Positions 30,493-42,477 of a stretch of DNA of 64,000 nucleotides are shown here, one piece after another. Source of the DNA: Hippopus hippopus (Eukaryota > Mollusca > Bivalvia > Cardiida > Cardiidae); assembly GCA_946811185.2 (NCBI GenBank), contig OX328101.1, forward strand, positions 23,234,122 through 23,298,121. Reading direction: 5' to 3'. A model generated the notes under the pieces. The model saw only the letters and a list, made by a program, of their open reading frames with translations. It had not been told where the DNA came from and searched no databases. Made by a program: the position numbers and the translations under genes. Each line of letters begins with the position of its first letter. Positions within the stretch are counted from its first letter, which is position 1.

Positions 30493-30902
30493 CGTAAATA
30501 TTTGAAACTGGCACATTAGTCGTTTCGTTTTGATAAAGGGAATTATGTGATAGGTCTGTTAAAGAATTTGGCTAGGAAACAAACACAATTCCTAACTGAA
30601 ACTAAAGTTCACTTCACTTTTTCTATCCCGTTACTCGCGGTAACAATCTACACCAAGAATCACGTGATTTTTGAGACATGCGTATACAAACTTAAACACA
30701 AATTCCATCGAAAAAAATTCGGATAGGGTAGCAAAACGCTGCTTAATGACGAAACGTATAACTGTCCGTGCAAAAGTGTATACCTAGTTTCTATAAAACA
30801 CTGAATGATTGAATGTCAACCTACAGCTGGTCGAACAGTACATGTATATCGGCCGCTGTGTTCATGAAAACGTGTCACATAAAGCTGGTTATTTCGTCGA
30901 TT

Positions 30903-31062
30903 AAATGTATGGTGCTTAACGCCGTTTTCAATATTATTTCGGTCACATTGTGCCGGCGAGTGCACCTATCCAGGCTTTCCTGGAGTTTAAAGTACTTCGC
31001 ACAATATGCTCTCCAAGCAACTGGCTGCTTTCCCACATAACCATCGTCGAACTTGCTATGCT
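30903..31062 (-). mobile_element. SINE D copy, truncated
   Basis: atgtatggtgcttaacgccg ... ctgctttcccacataacc. Confidence 0.7.
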
Positions 31063-31789
31063 GTAAAGCTACTGGCATAAACAGACCATGGGTACGAGTA
31101 CGCACAGCGACAGTAGAACAGGTATTTTTGAAAGTACATTTGAACTAAACTCTACAATGTGAAATGTTTCAGCCATCCATTCCAGCTAATCGAGCGTATT
31201 AGGCTAAACAAAACACTTGTTCTTTAAATGAACAAAAGACATCGCAATTTTACCCACCGTATGATTTACACCCCTTAACTCCTGTCGAGTTAGGCACCTC
31301 ACAGCCAGTGACTTGTTATCAAGGAATATGATATTTTTGGAACCATAATTTTTTACAGAGTTGTGTAATTTTTCTTATTTTCTAGCCTTGCATAAAGGCC
31401 AAACGAATTAAACGTAACAGAATGGCACACTGTCGTCAACTTAACAGTACGTTATTGAGGATAACGACTAGTGGTTCAACTTAGAGGTGCACGTAACAAA
31501 AGTCTATGACCCAAGCTTGGTCATATGACAAATACAGATCCTCACTAGGGAAACACATTTTTGTGATAGAAACGGCTTCTACTAAAGGATAAAAAGTGAT
31601 TTATCACTCTCAAATAGATCTAACCGTTTTCTTGCGTTTTCTAGTTTTAAATATTGTGGCAAAATTCTATTGTTCACGAAAAAAATAAAACACGAAATTT
31701 AAAACACAAATAGCGTAATTGGTAGTCCCTTTAATTAGTTTTGTTATACTAAGTTTACTTCTGTATTTCAGAGTGAAAGAGTTGTGTGT

Positions 31790-31835
31790 TTGTTCGTAAG
31801 TGTGTGCTGGTGTGTGTGCTGGTGTGTGTGTGTGG

Positions 31836-31880
<45 letters not shown>
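31790..31880. repeat. (GT)n(GA)n microsatellite
   Basis: GT run interrupted by ctggt, switching to GA. Confidence 0.95.
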
Positions 31881-31881
<1 letters not shown>

Positions 31882-33170
31882 TTCATAGTAATACATTTCT
31901 TTTTTCAGTTCACCCGAGCAAATGCAACGGGTAACGTGTTGTGATCGCTAGCTGTCTGTCGTCCATGTGGTATACATGTATCTGAAACGATTTCTGTTAG
32001 TAACTAATGGACAGAACCAAATCAAATTTCACACATCCTCATGAACCGGAAATTCGACAACAAATTCAACCTCTCCCAGCCCCCAATCATTACATATCTA
32101 CAACTATGCTGTAAGACATGAATTGCTTTAAGTAGACTTGTCTGCTATTTTTTTTCCATTGCATTGTTGATCGTTTTGTCGATCGGCTTTTTTCAGTGAA
32201 AAGGAAGGACTATTCCTGAACCGCGGAAAGTACTGAACGTAGATTGCTGGGTCCTAAATTCACTTTTGGACGCGACCGTATTTAAAGCAATTAAAGGCAA
32301 CAAAATAAGTGGGACGCAAGTGTGAAATTTATCTTTGAATGGGTGTTAAACGTTGCGGCAAAATGATAAAATGCTAGTTAACTAGTATTGGTCACCGACA
32401 TTTTTTCTCTTTTTGAAAGGATTTCAGAAGCCTTTGGTCGTCACAATAAGATATTAGTGAGAGATTAGTTTGAATTAAAAAAAAAAGATAGATTCATTCA
32501 GCCTAGTTTTGACGCTTTCACAAGATGATCGCCGTTACTTTGCAAACGTCTAGCTCAAGGGCCAAGAGATTTTCGACCCCAAATGAATGAAAAACTATGA
32601 CCATCACGAGTTGCCTCATACAAAACTGCACAGCTCTAGATATAATCGGTATCGACAAAAGGATCGTACAAGTTTTTCTTTTCCCTCGATTCAAGTTTGT
32701 GAAACATGTGATCCTCGGAATGGGGTCATTTTTTATTCTCGGGACACAGTCTTGATATCTGCGATAGTATACACCCAGAAAATTCTAATTAAAAATTATT
32801 AGAGCTCTGTGTCTTGTGTTTGCAAATGATAAGATTTTTAAAAGTTTTCCTGGTGTAATTACAAAACCTGAAACTATGGAAAATAATCGAAACTTATAAA
32901 TTCCGTCATGAAGACGGCGTGATACACCATACGAACAAACAAAGTCATTTTTGAATCATTATTTGTTTGTCTGATACTGATTATCCATGCCAAGTTTCAA
33001 TGCAAACGAAACTTTGGCTTTTAAGAAAATTCCTAGTTTTCTGTTTTTAGCAAGTTTGGAAAGTTGTTCATGGAAATTGAGCATGAATTGTTGCAGTTTC
33101 TCAGGAGATGATCATCGAAATACTCTTTTTGAAATAATATGTATAGCTCCTTAGTCTATCCTAATTTCTT
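31881..33170. other. Mostly non-coding stretch
   Basis: A family A fragment at 32,336-32,450 (gcggcaaaatgataaaatgc); otherwise nothing recognised. Confidence 0.4.
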
Positions 33171-33234
33171 AGTGCTACAAACGAGAACCATTCGCACAAA
33201 TTTTATAAATAGCACTCAGGATCATCATGTGAAA

Positions 33235-33369
33235 ATGTCACCGGAAATTGTTTCGGTTGTAGAAGAAGGAAAGCGTTTTAAGACATCGATGAAGACGGGT
33301 CATGCACTATGGAGAACCCACAACGGTCTGAACCCATCGTTTAAGCTCCAAAGGCCACCTCGTGCTCAA
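33235..33369 (+). CDS. Weak candidate coding exon
   Basis: ATG 33235 opens a frame (MSPEIVSVVEEGKRFKTSMK...) that reaches a donor-like CAA|GTGAGC at 33370. An acceptor-like tttcttag lies at about 33171. Codon composition is more protein-like than its surroundings, but no partner exon or domain is recognised. Confidence 0.25.
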
Positions 33370-33784
33370 GTGAGCAAAGAAAAAGATCACTCCGGGGAAG
33401 GAATCGTACTTATATTCCAACACAATATTATCTTGACACCCCATTGTACAAAAATTTGAAATTCTTTACTCAGAGTCAGATTTTGGTTAAAATTTTCCCA
33501 AATGGTTAGAAAAAAAATGCCAAGGTTTTCAAATTTGTTCTAAATTACCCAGGTGAGTGATATGTGGCCATAGTGGTTCTCATGTTGACTTTTTTATGTA
33601 TCTTTCGTCGGTGTATGTGTTTGTGTGTTGTAATTGTTTGCAAAGTTGATTGTGTTATATATCTTCAGATTAGAGAATAAATATTTAGTCAGATTGTATT
33701 GTGGACTTATTATAATTTTTATTTCATACCAAAATATTCCTGAAATTGGCCAGTATTCTTTTAAATTGCAGTTTTAGCCTAACC

Positions 33785-33900
33785 CCCAAGAAATTTCAAA
33801 GACACACGATTGCTGATTGGCTAAACCAAATGGTTTAGCCAGTCAACAACTGAGTTACTTTCTAAATTCATAATTTGACGAAGAAAGTAATTTAGAATAG
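33785..33900. mobile_element. GATTGGCTAAACC palindrome MITE
   Basis: gattggctaaacc/ggtttagccagtc palindrome at 33816-33845, same type as 26,940. Confidence 0.5.
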
Positions 33901-34235
33901 TTGTCGCATGCATACGGGCATTGTTCGGATGTGTTTATGACATCTGCTCTGAAATTAGTTGACATGATGGGCAGTTCCAGAAGGATTTCTGTTGACTTTG
34001 AGACTGCGATAATTTGATAATAACTTGACAAAACAAATTAGATCGATTTATTAGAGTTTAAACGCCCTTTTCGTTATTATTGAAGTTATTTATCGACGTC
34101 CAGTGCATCAATCCACTCATGGGGAAACACAATACGTTTATTTGCTTTTGATTTGCTGGTGAAAAGTTGTTTCCCTTATTTCATGCATACACAAGGAAGT
34201 ATTTGCCCAAATCGCAGCTAACGAAATAACATCTA

Positions 34236-34380
34236 CCCTTTTAAAACCCCTAGGCTTCTAAGCGCGACTCTTCTAAGGTTCTTTTGCGGACGTGCAAAGC
34301 TTACAGTCTGATCATTGATCTACACTGTCCGATAAGGAGACCTATCCCCCCAAAAAAGCTTTGAAATAGCAACTGAAAGT
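34236..34380 (-). mobile_element. Family C copy, partial
   Basis: taagcgcgactc, ttttgcggacg, tctacactgtccgataagga blocks. It abuts the family A copy that follows. Confidence 0.6.
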
Positions 34381-34385
34381 TTAGT

Positions 34386-34613
34386 TTAACCCTTTCCCAA
34401 ACGACAAATTTTAGATTCTTTCAAATTCGAAATATCAGCAGACAACAAATTTAACATTGGTACAAACGAGCTTAACCTCTCTGATAGAACAGAAAACATT
34501 GTGGGAAAAGGAGAAAATGCTGGTTACCAGCATTTTCTCCTTTTCCCACAATGTTTTCAAAAGCCTTCTTTCCTAGGGTCGTGAAAACCAGGGATTGTTT
34601 GGTAAAGGGTTAA
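34386..34613 (+). mobile_element. Family A copy, well preserved
   Basis: TTTAACCCTTTCCCAAACGA ... TTTGGTAAAGGGTTAA, perfect core palindrome. Confidence 0.9.
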
Positions 34614-34668
34614 CTTATTTACAGTTTAAGGGTCAAGCCTGATTATGATGTTAGCTACCCGCAAAATC

Positions 34669-34875
34669 TTTTACTCTTTTACTAATCAACAAAATTTTAG
34701 ACTTTTCCAAATAAAAGCATTTGAAAACAAACTTAAAATGACTGAAATGATGATTTCTGTCCCTGAAAAGGAAGAAAACATTATAGGAATGAAGGTTACC
34801 AGCATTTTCTCGATGGTTTCAAAAGTCTTTTCTGTCAGGGTCGTTAAAACTTGGGATTGTGTTGTAAAGGGTAAA
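34669..34875 (+). mobile_element. Family A copy, degenerate
   Basis: Left half of the core reduced to gaaaacattataggaatg. Confidence 0.65.
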
Positions 34876-34891
34876 GTTGGCAACCAAAGAG

Positions 34892-35080
34892 TTAATACTT
34901 CACTAAACAATCCCGAGATTTAACAAGCCTAAAGAAGACAAACTTTTGAAAACACTGTGGGAAAAGGAGAAATACTGCTGACCACCATTTTCTGCCTTTC
35001 CAACAGTTTTTCGCGAGGCTTTCAAAAACAAATTTCATTTTTTGTGCAAACATTTGATTTGTCGTTTTAAAATGCTTTCA
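34892..35080 (-). mobile_element. Family A copy, right-truncated
   Basis: ttaatacttcactaaacaat ... tgtcgttttaaaatgctttc. Confidence 0.65.
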
Positions 35081-35192
35081 ACAAGAACCACCAATTAGGG
35101 CAATTAGAACCAAATAAATGTATATTTTGTAACCAGTACACTGCCCAAAAAGTAACATGTTTCCCTTCAAAAAAGGAAAGGGGCATCCTATG

Positions 35193-36211
35193 CAGACCTG
35201 GGATAACTGAAAAAAGTAACTGTAATTGACTGTAATTAAATACATTTTTTGAAGTAATTGGGTGTAATTGGTTATTGAACATTTTGTCAACTACAAGTAA
35301 TTGTGATGTAATTAATTACATACATTAAGATGTTGGGTTTGTCCGTGGAAGGATAGAAAAAAAATCAGAAAAAGAGGAAATTCTTATGAACGATTTGTTC
35401 TTTTACCACAATGTGCTAATAAGGCTTCTTCTGCAGGGACACATAAACCAGGGTTTAATTGGTAAATGGGTAAAGGTTTAAACTACGAACAATTAACTGT
35501 GAAACTGACACATTTTTAATAATGTGGCATCAATGAGATTACTGGCTAGTGGTGGTATAGCTTGAATTACACAGGTAAGAACAAGGTGTGAAAGTGACGG
35601 GATAAGTTAATTGTCCTGTCAGAGTAAACCATTTTTTTCACTTGTAAATAATGAGCTTCTAAAGAGCTAAACACGTATGTTGATGAAGCACGTCTGCCGA
35701 TGGATGACAATCCACTAACATACTGGAATGAAAACTGTGCACGTCTACCAAGTCTTGCAAAAGTGGCTAAACTTTACCTAACAGTACCAGCAACATCTGC
35801 ACCTGTGGATTGTTTTCAATTGCTGGAAAGATTTCTCGCCCTGATACACATGTAGGTACTCCCTGGGTGACAAAAAAATTGAAACCCTGATGTTCTTAAA
35901 GTGTAACCAAGACTGAGCCTTATTACCTTCTTCATAATCACCCATATTTAGACAAACATTGAAAATGAAATTGAATAACGGTAATACCATTAAACCTTTT
36001 CTAATCTGTTTTTAATCTTGATTGATTACTTATATGTACATCACTTCTCTACAATGTAATTGGTAATCGTTATCAATTACATTGATAATGTAATTGTAAT
36101 GTAATTAATTATATTTGTACTTTGTAATTGTAATTGTAATTATAATTGAGTGTTTTCAATGTCATTGGCAATGTAAATAATTATATCACCATGTAATTGA
36201 CCTCAGGTCTG
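35193..36211 (+). mobile_element. hAT element relic with perfect 8-bp target duplication
   Basis: Starts CAGACCTGGG and ends CAGGTCTG, flanked on both sides by ATCCTATG (35185-35192 and 36212-36219). Subterminal regions are packed with TAATTGTAATTG-type repeats. A degenerate family A copy (about 35,330-35,474) has inserted inside. Confidence 0.85.
35655..35836 (+). pseudogene. hAT transposase C-terminal dimerisation domain, fragment
   Basis: The frame YVDEARLPMDDNPLTYW...LAKVAKLYLTVPATSAPV is the conserved end of hAT transposases (dimerisation domain). The next conserved block (FSIAGK) appears in another frame, so a frameshift lies near 35,810. The catalytic core and BED finger are absent. 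It lies inside the 35,193-36,211 element, which is therefore a deleted autonomous hAT. Confidence 0.8.
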
Positions 36212-36219
36212 ATCCTATG

Positions 36220-37960
36220 GTAATTATTTCACGAGATTTCACCATTCCGTTGTCTGCCCTTGTCATATTCTTCGAAGATTCGACCTATCTGCTATGAGCA
36301 TTTAATACGCGGTGTGTAAACTAGCACTGCCGCTAATAAAGTAGCAAAGGAGAAAATGGCTATAAAAATACTGCTGTGGAAAAATCTAGATTATTTTCGC
36401 ACCAAATTTCTTAAAAATCTAATTTTTTCTAACGGAAAAGATGGTTTTTACAAACATCATTCTTTAACTGCTCATTTTTTAATACAGTTTCTAAATATAG
36501 ATTTTAGGGAAACCAGGATTTGTCCAGGGTTTTTCCACAGACCTATCAGACATGAAAAGTCCGGGCTTATACCGAGGCCTGTAAGGCCTGTGTTAGCCTG
36601 GCATTCAGGCCCTGCATTTGAGTCATTCTAATGATGAAGGTACACAACCGTAGTAAACTTATAGTTCTAAATGTGCGTTGTTATTTGCCCTTCATCTGAA
36701 ATACAGGTTAAATCAGACATTCAGGACATTATATTTGTGCATTTGTTTTGCAGTTTTATTTGACGATTTTTGTTGTATTTTTTCGAAGACAATACCACTA
36801 TGAGTTCAATATTGAATTTTGAAGACCATGTATCGTATTTTGTGCAAAGCCGAAGGAAATGAACCCAATTAAACTCAATTTTTCTCAGGCAAATGAGTTT
36901 TTCGGTAGCACTCAGATATGTAATTGGAAATGGCATGTTAAAATACACTAGGTGAGGCCATCGATCGTGGAAATACTAATTTTTGATTGAAAATAGCTTC
37001 ACTCGCTCATAGCCTTCTATTGTCGCAATGATACAAAATTTGTCTACAGATCACTTGGTCCTGGGCTTTTTCGTTCCAAAACCAGTTCGTCCCATGGCTT
37101 GTTCATCCAATGACTGCGTGCTACTCCATTTGATTGGGCATGAATATTTATAGATCGAAATAATTGATTGTAATGTTGGGAATTAAATATTAACGGCCAA
37201 AGGTATTTCAAAATCATAGTTTTCAGGTACAAACTTAATTTTATTCGATATATTCACATGGTTTCTCTCTCTATCCATCATGCATCCTACTGTCAAGGGA
37301 CGTTACTCTTGACTCCTAATGATCAAAGGGAGACCACCAATACACAAATAATCCTAACTTTGTCATGAGTACTATCCCTTCAACCAAAAAAGGTATTCAT
37401 TTGCTTAGTAGGTTGACTTTCAAGCCAATATTTGAATAATATTTTTCTTCTTCTTTCAAATTATTAATTCCACACAATGACTTCCTTGACAAATACCACT
37501 TCAGGGTTCTCAACGCTTTGATTCTTAATGAAAATGCTCTATATAACGGACTGATACCAGCCTAGGCCTGTGTTTATAAATGACTGGTGCATATGTTACA
37601 TGCTAGTTGACCATAGCTGTATGAATCGCACCAGGTAGCGTTTTATTGAGTAAACGTTTATTTCATTCTGAAATTCGAAGTAACGGTTGTCGTTTTGAAA
37701 AGTAGTCTGGTTCTGTACCAAGAATGCCCAAATCAGGTAGGTCAGTATTTGAAAAATGCCACCTAGCGGAAGATAATATTCACTATTCTTTTTATACTCG
37801 AAGTGCTCGGTTTTATTACGTAGTCTTCTTTGAGTTAAAGGCATGAACAAATACCACTACTAGGATGGAAAAGTACGATCGTCATTCTCTAACAACTGTA
37901 CGTCTTTCTTGTTCGTCTATGGTTCCTACTTTTTGTCTCTGTGTTTCGTCTGAGGGTACT
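36220..37960. other. Non-coding stretch
   Basis: No gene or known repeat recognised. Confidence 0.4.
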
Positions 37961-38053
37961 CCCCTCTCTCTCCTTCTTTCTGTCTGTCTCCTACCTCTCC
38001 GTCTTTATCTCTTTCTCTCTCTCTCTCTCTCGCTCTCCCTCTCTCTCTTTCTC

Positions 38054-38115
<62 letters not shown>

Positions 38116-38236
38116 CCCACCTCCCCCTCTCTCTCTGTCTCCCCACCTCCCCCTCTCTCCGTCTTTATCTCTCTCTCTCCTTTTCTCCCCTCTTCCTTCT
38201 CTCTCTCTCTCTCTCTCCTTTTCTCTCTCTCTTCTT

Positions 38237-38267
<31 letters not shown>

Positions 38268-38403
38268 ATCTCTCTCTCCTTTTCTCTCCCCCTTCTTTCT
38301 TTCTGTCTCCCTTTCTCTGTCCCTCTCTCTTTACGGTGTCTCCTTCTTAATCTCTCTCTTTGTCACACTTCTCTCCTTCTTCTTTCTTTCTGTTTCCCTC
38401 CCT

Positions 38404-38478
<75 letters not shown>
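37961..38478. repeat. Long (CT)n-rich microsatellite
   Basis: About 0.5 kb of CT with CCC/TTT interruptions. It makes long spurious Ser/Leu ORFs on plus and Arg/Glu ORFs on minus. Confidence 0.95.
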
Positions 38479-38480
<2 letters not shown>

Positions 38481-38511
38481 ACCTTCCCTTTTTTTTCTCT
38501 TTCACTCTCAT

Positions 38512-38566
38512 TCTCACATGCTGATAACCAGCATTTTCTCCATTAATTTTCCCTCAATGTTTTCCA
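38512..38566. mobile_element. Family A core fragment
   Basis: catgctgataaccagcattt followed by ccctcaatgttttcc. Confidence 0.55.
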
Positions 38567-38573
38567 TTGCCAA

Positions 38574-38700
38574 AGTACCATTCTACCTCCAGATCCAGTC
38601 GGTTGTTAGACCAAATGGGTTTTATGAATGCATACTTATGTCACGACTTGCCTGTATAATGTATCACTGAGATGCATGATACCCCTCTTTCCCAGAGCTT
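38574..38700 (+). mobile_element. Family B right-half fragment
   Basis: cagtcggttgttagaccaaa ... tttcccagagct. Confidence 0.6.
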
Positions 38701-38964
38701 TTTAATGAAAGCCTTGCTGCACGGGCTTATAACATTACTAAACAATCAAGAAGAAGAGGAAGAAGAACATCAAGAACAGAAACAACAACAAGAACATCAT
38801 TATCATTATGATCGTTACGATCATCGTCAAGAAGCAGGAGGAGGTATAATGCTAATTGGTGACCATCATTTATTCATCTCTGGTTTACTATACTAGCAAT
38901 AATAAATAGGAAAAAAACGAACATTGACAAACTGTTTCTATCTATAGATTAAAACTGGCTTTGT

Positions 38965-39119
38965 TTAGTCATTGTGGCTCTGTCCCTGTCCATGCCCACA
39001 CCTGCATTTACCATCGATACAGTGCCATCTGTGGTCCGCACGATTGCAATTACCATGAGTACTTTGACATGAGGCCATGGACACACAGTGGTCTGTCTTG
39101 TCATTTCCGTCGTTATCAG
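38965..39119 (-). CDS. Secreted Cys-rich protein, last exon (Cvsi-like module 2)
   Basis: Minus-strand exon from acceptor ttattacag to TAA. It encodes 50 residues after a split codon, with six cysteines spaced C-x5-C-x6-C-x8-C-x4-C-x-C and the words CIDGKCRC and GHGQGQSHND at the end. It joins exon 39,632-39,751 in phase 1 (the split codon gives Thr). Two six-Cys modules in tandem, the second ending CxCGHG, recall the bivalve serine-protease inhibitors of the Cvsi type (extracellular, bind subtilisin-like proteases). That resemblance is from memory of the pattern, so the family call is moderate; the exon model itself is firm. Confidence 0.65.
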
Positions 39120-39249
39120 CTGTAATAAGCATATATGTTACGTTAAGTTACGCGACGTTAGGATACGGTACGATACGGTGACAATATTAAACTAACTGGG
39201 TACAATATAAAAGTATGACAGACAACTAAAAGGAATGGGCATATAATTG

Positions 39250-39510
39250 GCCTGCAACACTCGAAAAGGGGCATTCGAACATTCGCGTATAGTGTCGTCT
39301 CGGATCAGCCTGCGCACTCCGCGTAGGCTAATCCGAAACGACACTTTCCGTTTTGATATAATTTTCTATTTTACACAAGTCTACTGTAGCACAAAATCTA
39401 ATGTAGTCGTAAAGAGTCGTCTTGGATTAGCCTGCGCGGACTGCGCAAGCTGATCCGAGACGACACTTTACGCAAATGTCCGAGTGTCACTTTTCGCGTG
39501 TTGCAAGCCA
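39250..39510. mobile_element. MITE with about 50-bp TIRs and CG-rich hairpins, in the intron
   Basis: GGCCTGCAACACTCGAAAAG at the left mirrors cttttcgcgtgttgcaagcc at the right. Two copies of the hairpin gtcgtctcggatcagcctgc / gatccgagacgacac lie inside (39,288-39,345 and 39,412-39,470). Confidence 0.75.
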
Positions 39511-39631
39511 TATAATGAACTTTGGGCACGTCTATAAGGGTTAATTCAACAGGATAAAGGAGACATATAACGTCTTTGGCGACAATGCTACATGTGAAGA
39601 ATGACAGACACACCAACTAATGGAAACCTAC

Positions 39632-39751
39632 TTGGGACGCAAGTACAGACGTGAGATCCGTCTCTTTGAAAACAGTCGGCCCGGAAGTTGGAACCGCATG
39701 AAGTTAGATGGCAGTCACTGTCTTGGCTGCAAAATTCACCGTATACTACCA
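39632..39751 (-). CDS. Secreted Cys-rich protein, upstream exon (Cvsi-like module 1)
   Basis: Minus-strand exon from acceptor tgttacag to donor A|GTAGGT, 120 bp, phase 1 at both ends. It encodes VVYGEFCSQDSDCHLTSC and on to CTCVP, with six cysteines (C-x5-C-x4-C-x6-C-x8-C-x-C). VVYGE looks like the end of a signal peptide, so an upstream exon with the start codon is expected beyond 39,760; I could not locate it. Symmetric phase-1 exons are typical of shuffled extracellular modules. Confidence 0.65.
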
Positions 39752-39776
39752 CTGTAACATAAACAAATCAATTACG

Positions 39777-39990
39777 GGTTAACCCTTAGGCTATTAAACG
39801 CGACTCACTGACCTTTTGCGGGCAGTGTAGATCAAGATCAGACTGCACAGAACGTGCAGTCTGATCTTGCATCTACACTGTCCGATATGGAGATATTTCC
39901 CATAAAATTATACTTTTAAAATAGCAAAATTTGAGTTTTTGCCATCGGCTTGAAAGTTTCATTTTATTCAGCTGGCAGGATAAGGCTTAA
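39777..39990 (-). mobile_element. Family C copy, nearly complete
   Basis: GGTTAACCCTTAGGCT ... GGATAAGGCTTAA. Hairpin AGATCAGACTGCACAGAA/cgtgcagtctgatctt near 39,836-39,870. Confidence 0.85.
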
Positions 39991-40029
39991 TAAGGCATGC
40001 ATTTAGTCGTTCGTTTGTTTGTTTGTTCG

Positions 40030-40215
40030 TTCAAAGAGTAACCAAGTCAAGTTTAAGACATGCCAATAGTCAAAGCATTTGTAGACAACAAATTGCGTAT
40101 AACTAAAAAAAAATGGGATTTGTCTATGAATGGGTAGTAAGTATAGTGGGAAAAGTAGAAAAAGCTGGTTACAAGCATTTTCTTCTTTCTCAATAATCTT
40201 TCTATTGACTTTTTC
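40030..40215 (+). mobile_element. Family A copy, degenerate
   Basis: Core gtatagtgggaaaagtag ... caagcattttctt. Confidence 0.6.
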
Positions 40216-40216
40216 C

Positions 40217-40429
40217 TTAACTCTTTCATTGCCAAATAAATAAACTCGACCTCTTTCGACGGCTCTAAATACAATCCATTGAAACTTACAAAGATTTTGA
40301 TAGTATAGGCTTGACTAAACAAGCGGACGGTATAGATCAAAGATCAGACTGCACGTTCTGTGCAGTCTGATCTTGATCTATGCCGACCGCAAAAGTCACC
40401 ATTTTCACCTATGGCACCGAAAGGGTTAA
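40217..40429 (+). mobile_element. Family C copy, subfamily 2
   Basis: TTAACTCTTTCATTGCCAAA ... CGAAAGGGTTAA. Central hairpin gatcagactgcacg/tgtgcagtctgatc at 40,342-40,374. Confidence 0.85.
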
Positions 40430-40577
40430 GGCCACTAAAATTCGGGAAAGGGTTAAACTACATTATGATATGGATTTAGTTGCCTTTTTCCTTGTCTAAG
40501 CCATTTTGTGCTTATGCTATTTCCAGATAACTACAATACAAATTGGCATGACATTATCTACATAGTCTTAAAAACAA

Positions 40578-40830
40578 ATGGACCATGCTTTGTGAAAAAG
40601 GGGGTTTACTGGATCTGTCAAAATTATCGTCAGCGAACTGCGTATGCTAACATGGGTCGAGACTCTTTGCTATTTGTGAATTTTCTGCGTTTCCAAGGTT
40701 TATCCTACCTCATAATTCAGTCGGCTTTTTGAACAGAATAGATTTCAGGGATCCGTGGTCATGTGATGACTTGGTTGGTAAACGCATTACAAAGATGCAT
40801 TAAACCTACTACCTTCTTTTCCCAGAGCGC
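40578..40830 (+). mobile_element. Family B copy
   Basis: ggaccatgctttgtgaaaaag ... ccagagcgctt; right TIR decayed. Confidence 0.7.
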
Positions 40831-40846
40831 TTCTAAGATGTAAAAC

Positions 40847-41060
40847 TGTCAACTCTTTCAGCGCCAAATAAATAAACTCAATCTCTCTAAACCTCTCTAA
40901 ATACAATCTATTGAATCTTACAAAGATTTTGATTGTATAGGCATCACTACACAAGCGGACGGTATAGATCAAAGATCAGACTGCACGTTCTGTACAGTCT
41001 GATCTTGATCTATGCCGTCCGCAAAAGTCACTGTTTTCGCCTGTGGCTCTGAAAGGGTTA
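40847..41060 (+). mobile_element. Family C copy, subfamily 2
   Basis: Closely matches the copy at 40,217 (aaacaagcggacggtatag-type block). The right GGGTTAA is shared with the degenerate family A piece that follows. Confidence 0.85.
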
Positions 41061-41210
41061 AGTAAACAATCCTGAAACTTAACGAGCCTGAGAAAGCAGC
41101 CTTTGAAAATTTTGGCGAAACTAAACAATGCTGATAAGTAGTATTTTCTTTATTTCCAAAAATGCTTTCTACTCTTTCAAAGACAAAAATCATAATTTAA
41201 GCCTCGTGTA
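41056..41210 (-). mobile_element. Family A copy, degenerate
   Basis: ttaagtaaacaatcctgaaac ... cttgtgtacagg region; core eroded. Confidence 0.5.
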
Positions 41211-41589
41211 CAGGTAACTTTCAAAAACTTTCAATTTGAACGTGTCTATAAATGACTTGAAAATTCATTTTGATTATACTTACATAGAAATTAGTATGTG
41301 TTGATTCCTGTTGTTGTATATAACACCTACATGTATGTATAGATGTTCTTTGTACAAGTCGAACAATAAATTTTCTGTTTTGTTCGGTTCTATGACTTTG
41401 TTGTATGGCAAAGAGTTCACTCACTATCATCTTATACATATATTTGTAGCTAGTGACTTTGGAAACATTATTGTCAAGTAGCTGATATGACAGTTATTGT
41501 ACAATACGCATAAACACGTGGAAAAATGTGTTACAGTAGGAGAAACTGTAGCGGTCACGTTGCTTTTCAAAAGTGGTTTGCCCCAAGAC

Positions 41590-41783
41590 GCTAAATAACC
41601 CATAACCTGCTAAATACGTAAAATTAAACTTGCAAGCCGATAGTAAAATCCCAAATTTTGCTATTTTTAGGTCTCCTTAACGGACAGTGTAGATCCAAGA
41701 TCAGACTGCACATTCTGTGCAGTCTGATCTTGATCTACACTGTCCGCAAAAGGTCCTTGAGTCGCGCTTAGCAGCCTAAAGCC
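41590..41783 (+). mobile_element. Family C copy, interrupted at its right end
   Basis: Hairpin ccaagatcagactgcac/gtgcagtctgatcttg at 41,695-41,730. The last bases (ccttaagggtta) resume at 42,384 beyond a nested element. Confidence 0.75.
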
Positions 41784-42388
41784 TTGGTCACACCGAGCTA
41801 ACGGACGAGTAACGGATAAAAAATCATTTTATCCGTTCGTGTCCGTTCATATCCGTTTTATGTCCGTTTCTTATCCGGTGAATCCGCTACTTGTCCGGCG
41901 ATGTACGGCGATGTCCGTTCCGTCCGTTGGGAAGTTTTGAGCATGTTCAAAACTTTCCACCGGACAAAACGGACAGAGACATGCAAATGATAGACTTTGG
42001 ATGCATCTGACAATTTATACCCTCGGCATGTCACGTGACCGGTACGTTCCTCGTACGTTGGTGTTCGGTACATTTCCATTCATCGTACGTTTTGTCCGGT
42101 TCTCATGCATTGCACTTCCGTTTTATCCGGTACAAGTCCCTTACTCGTACGGTGATATCCGTTGATAGACCGTTTATTATCCTGTACATATCCGTTAAAC
42201 GTGCGTTTTTTTCCGTTACATGTGCGGTACTCGTGTGGTCATTGTGTGGCTTCCTCGCTCCACACACCGATCGCGTGAGCCTCGAGCGGCAGAGGAGATG
42301 AATTTTGTCACCGGATAACCAAATTCTACATGTTTTTGTCCGTTTCCCCCCCGTTACATATCCGTTAGCCGGTCTGACCAAGCCTTAA
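41784..42388. mobile_element. Foldback-like DNA element rich in TCCGTT repeats
   Basis: Left end CTTGGTCACACCGAGCTAAC and right end (reverse complement) CTTGGTCAGACCGGCTAACG form TIRs. Inside, TCCGTT/AACGGA and GTACG words recur throughout. Flanks cctaaag and ccttaag look like a 7-8 bp target duplication. It is more CG-rich than its surroundings. No transposase. Confidence 0.75.
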
Positions 42389-42477
42389 GGGTTACAGCCG
42401 TTTGTAGGAGAAAATCAATTAACGTATTAATTAATTAATGTATCTCCAATGATGGACTTTTTTTTTTTTTCTCTGAG

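Noticed and set aside
37865..38546. Long overlapping ORFs of 161 and 201 codons
   Set aside because: They are translations of the CT microsatellite (Ser/Leu repeats) without coding signals.
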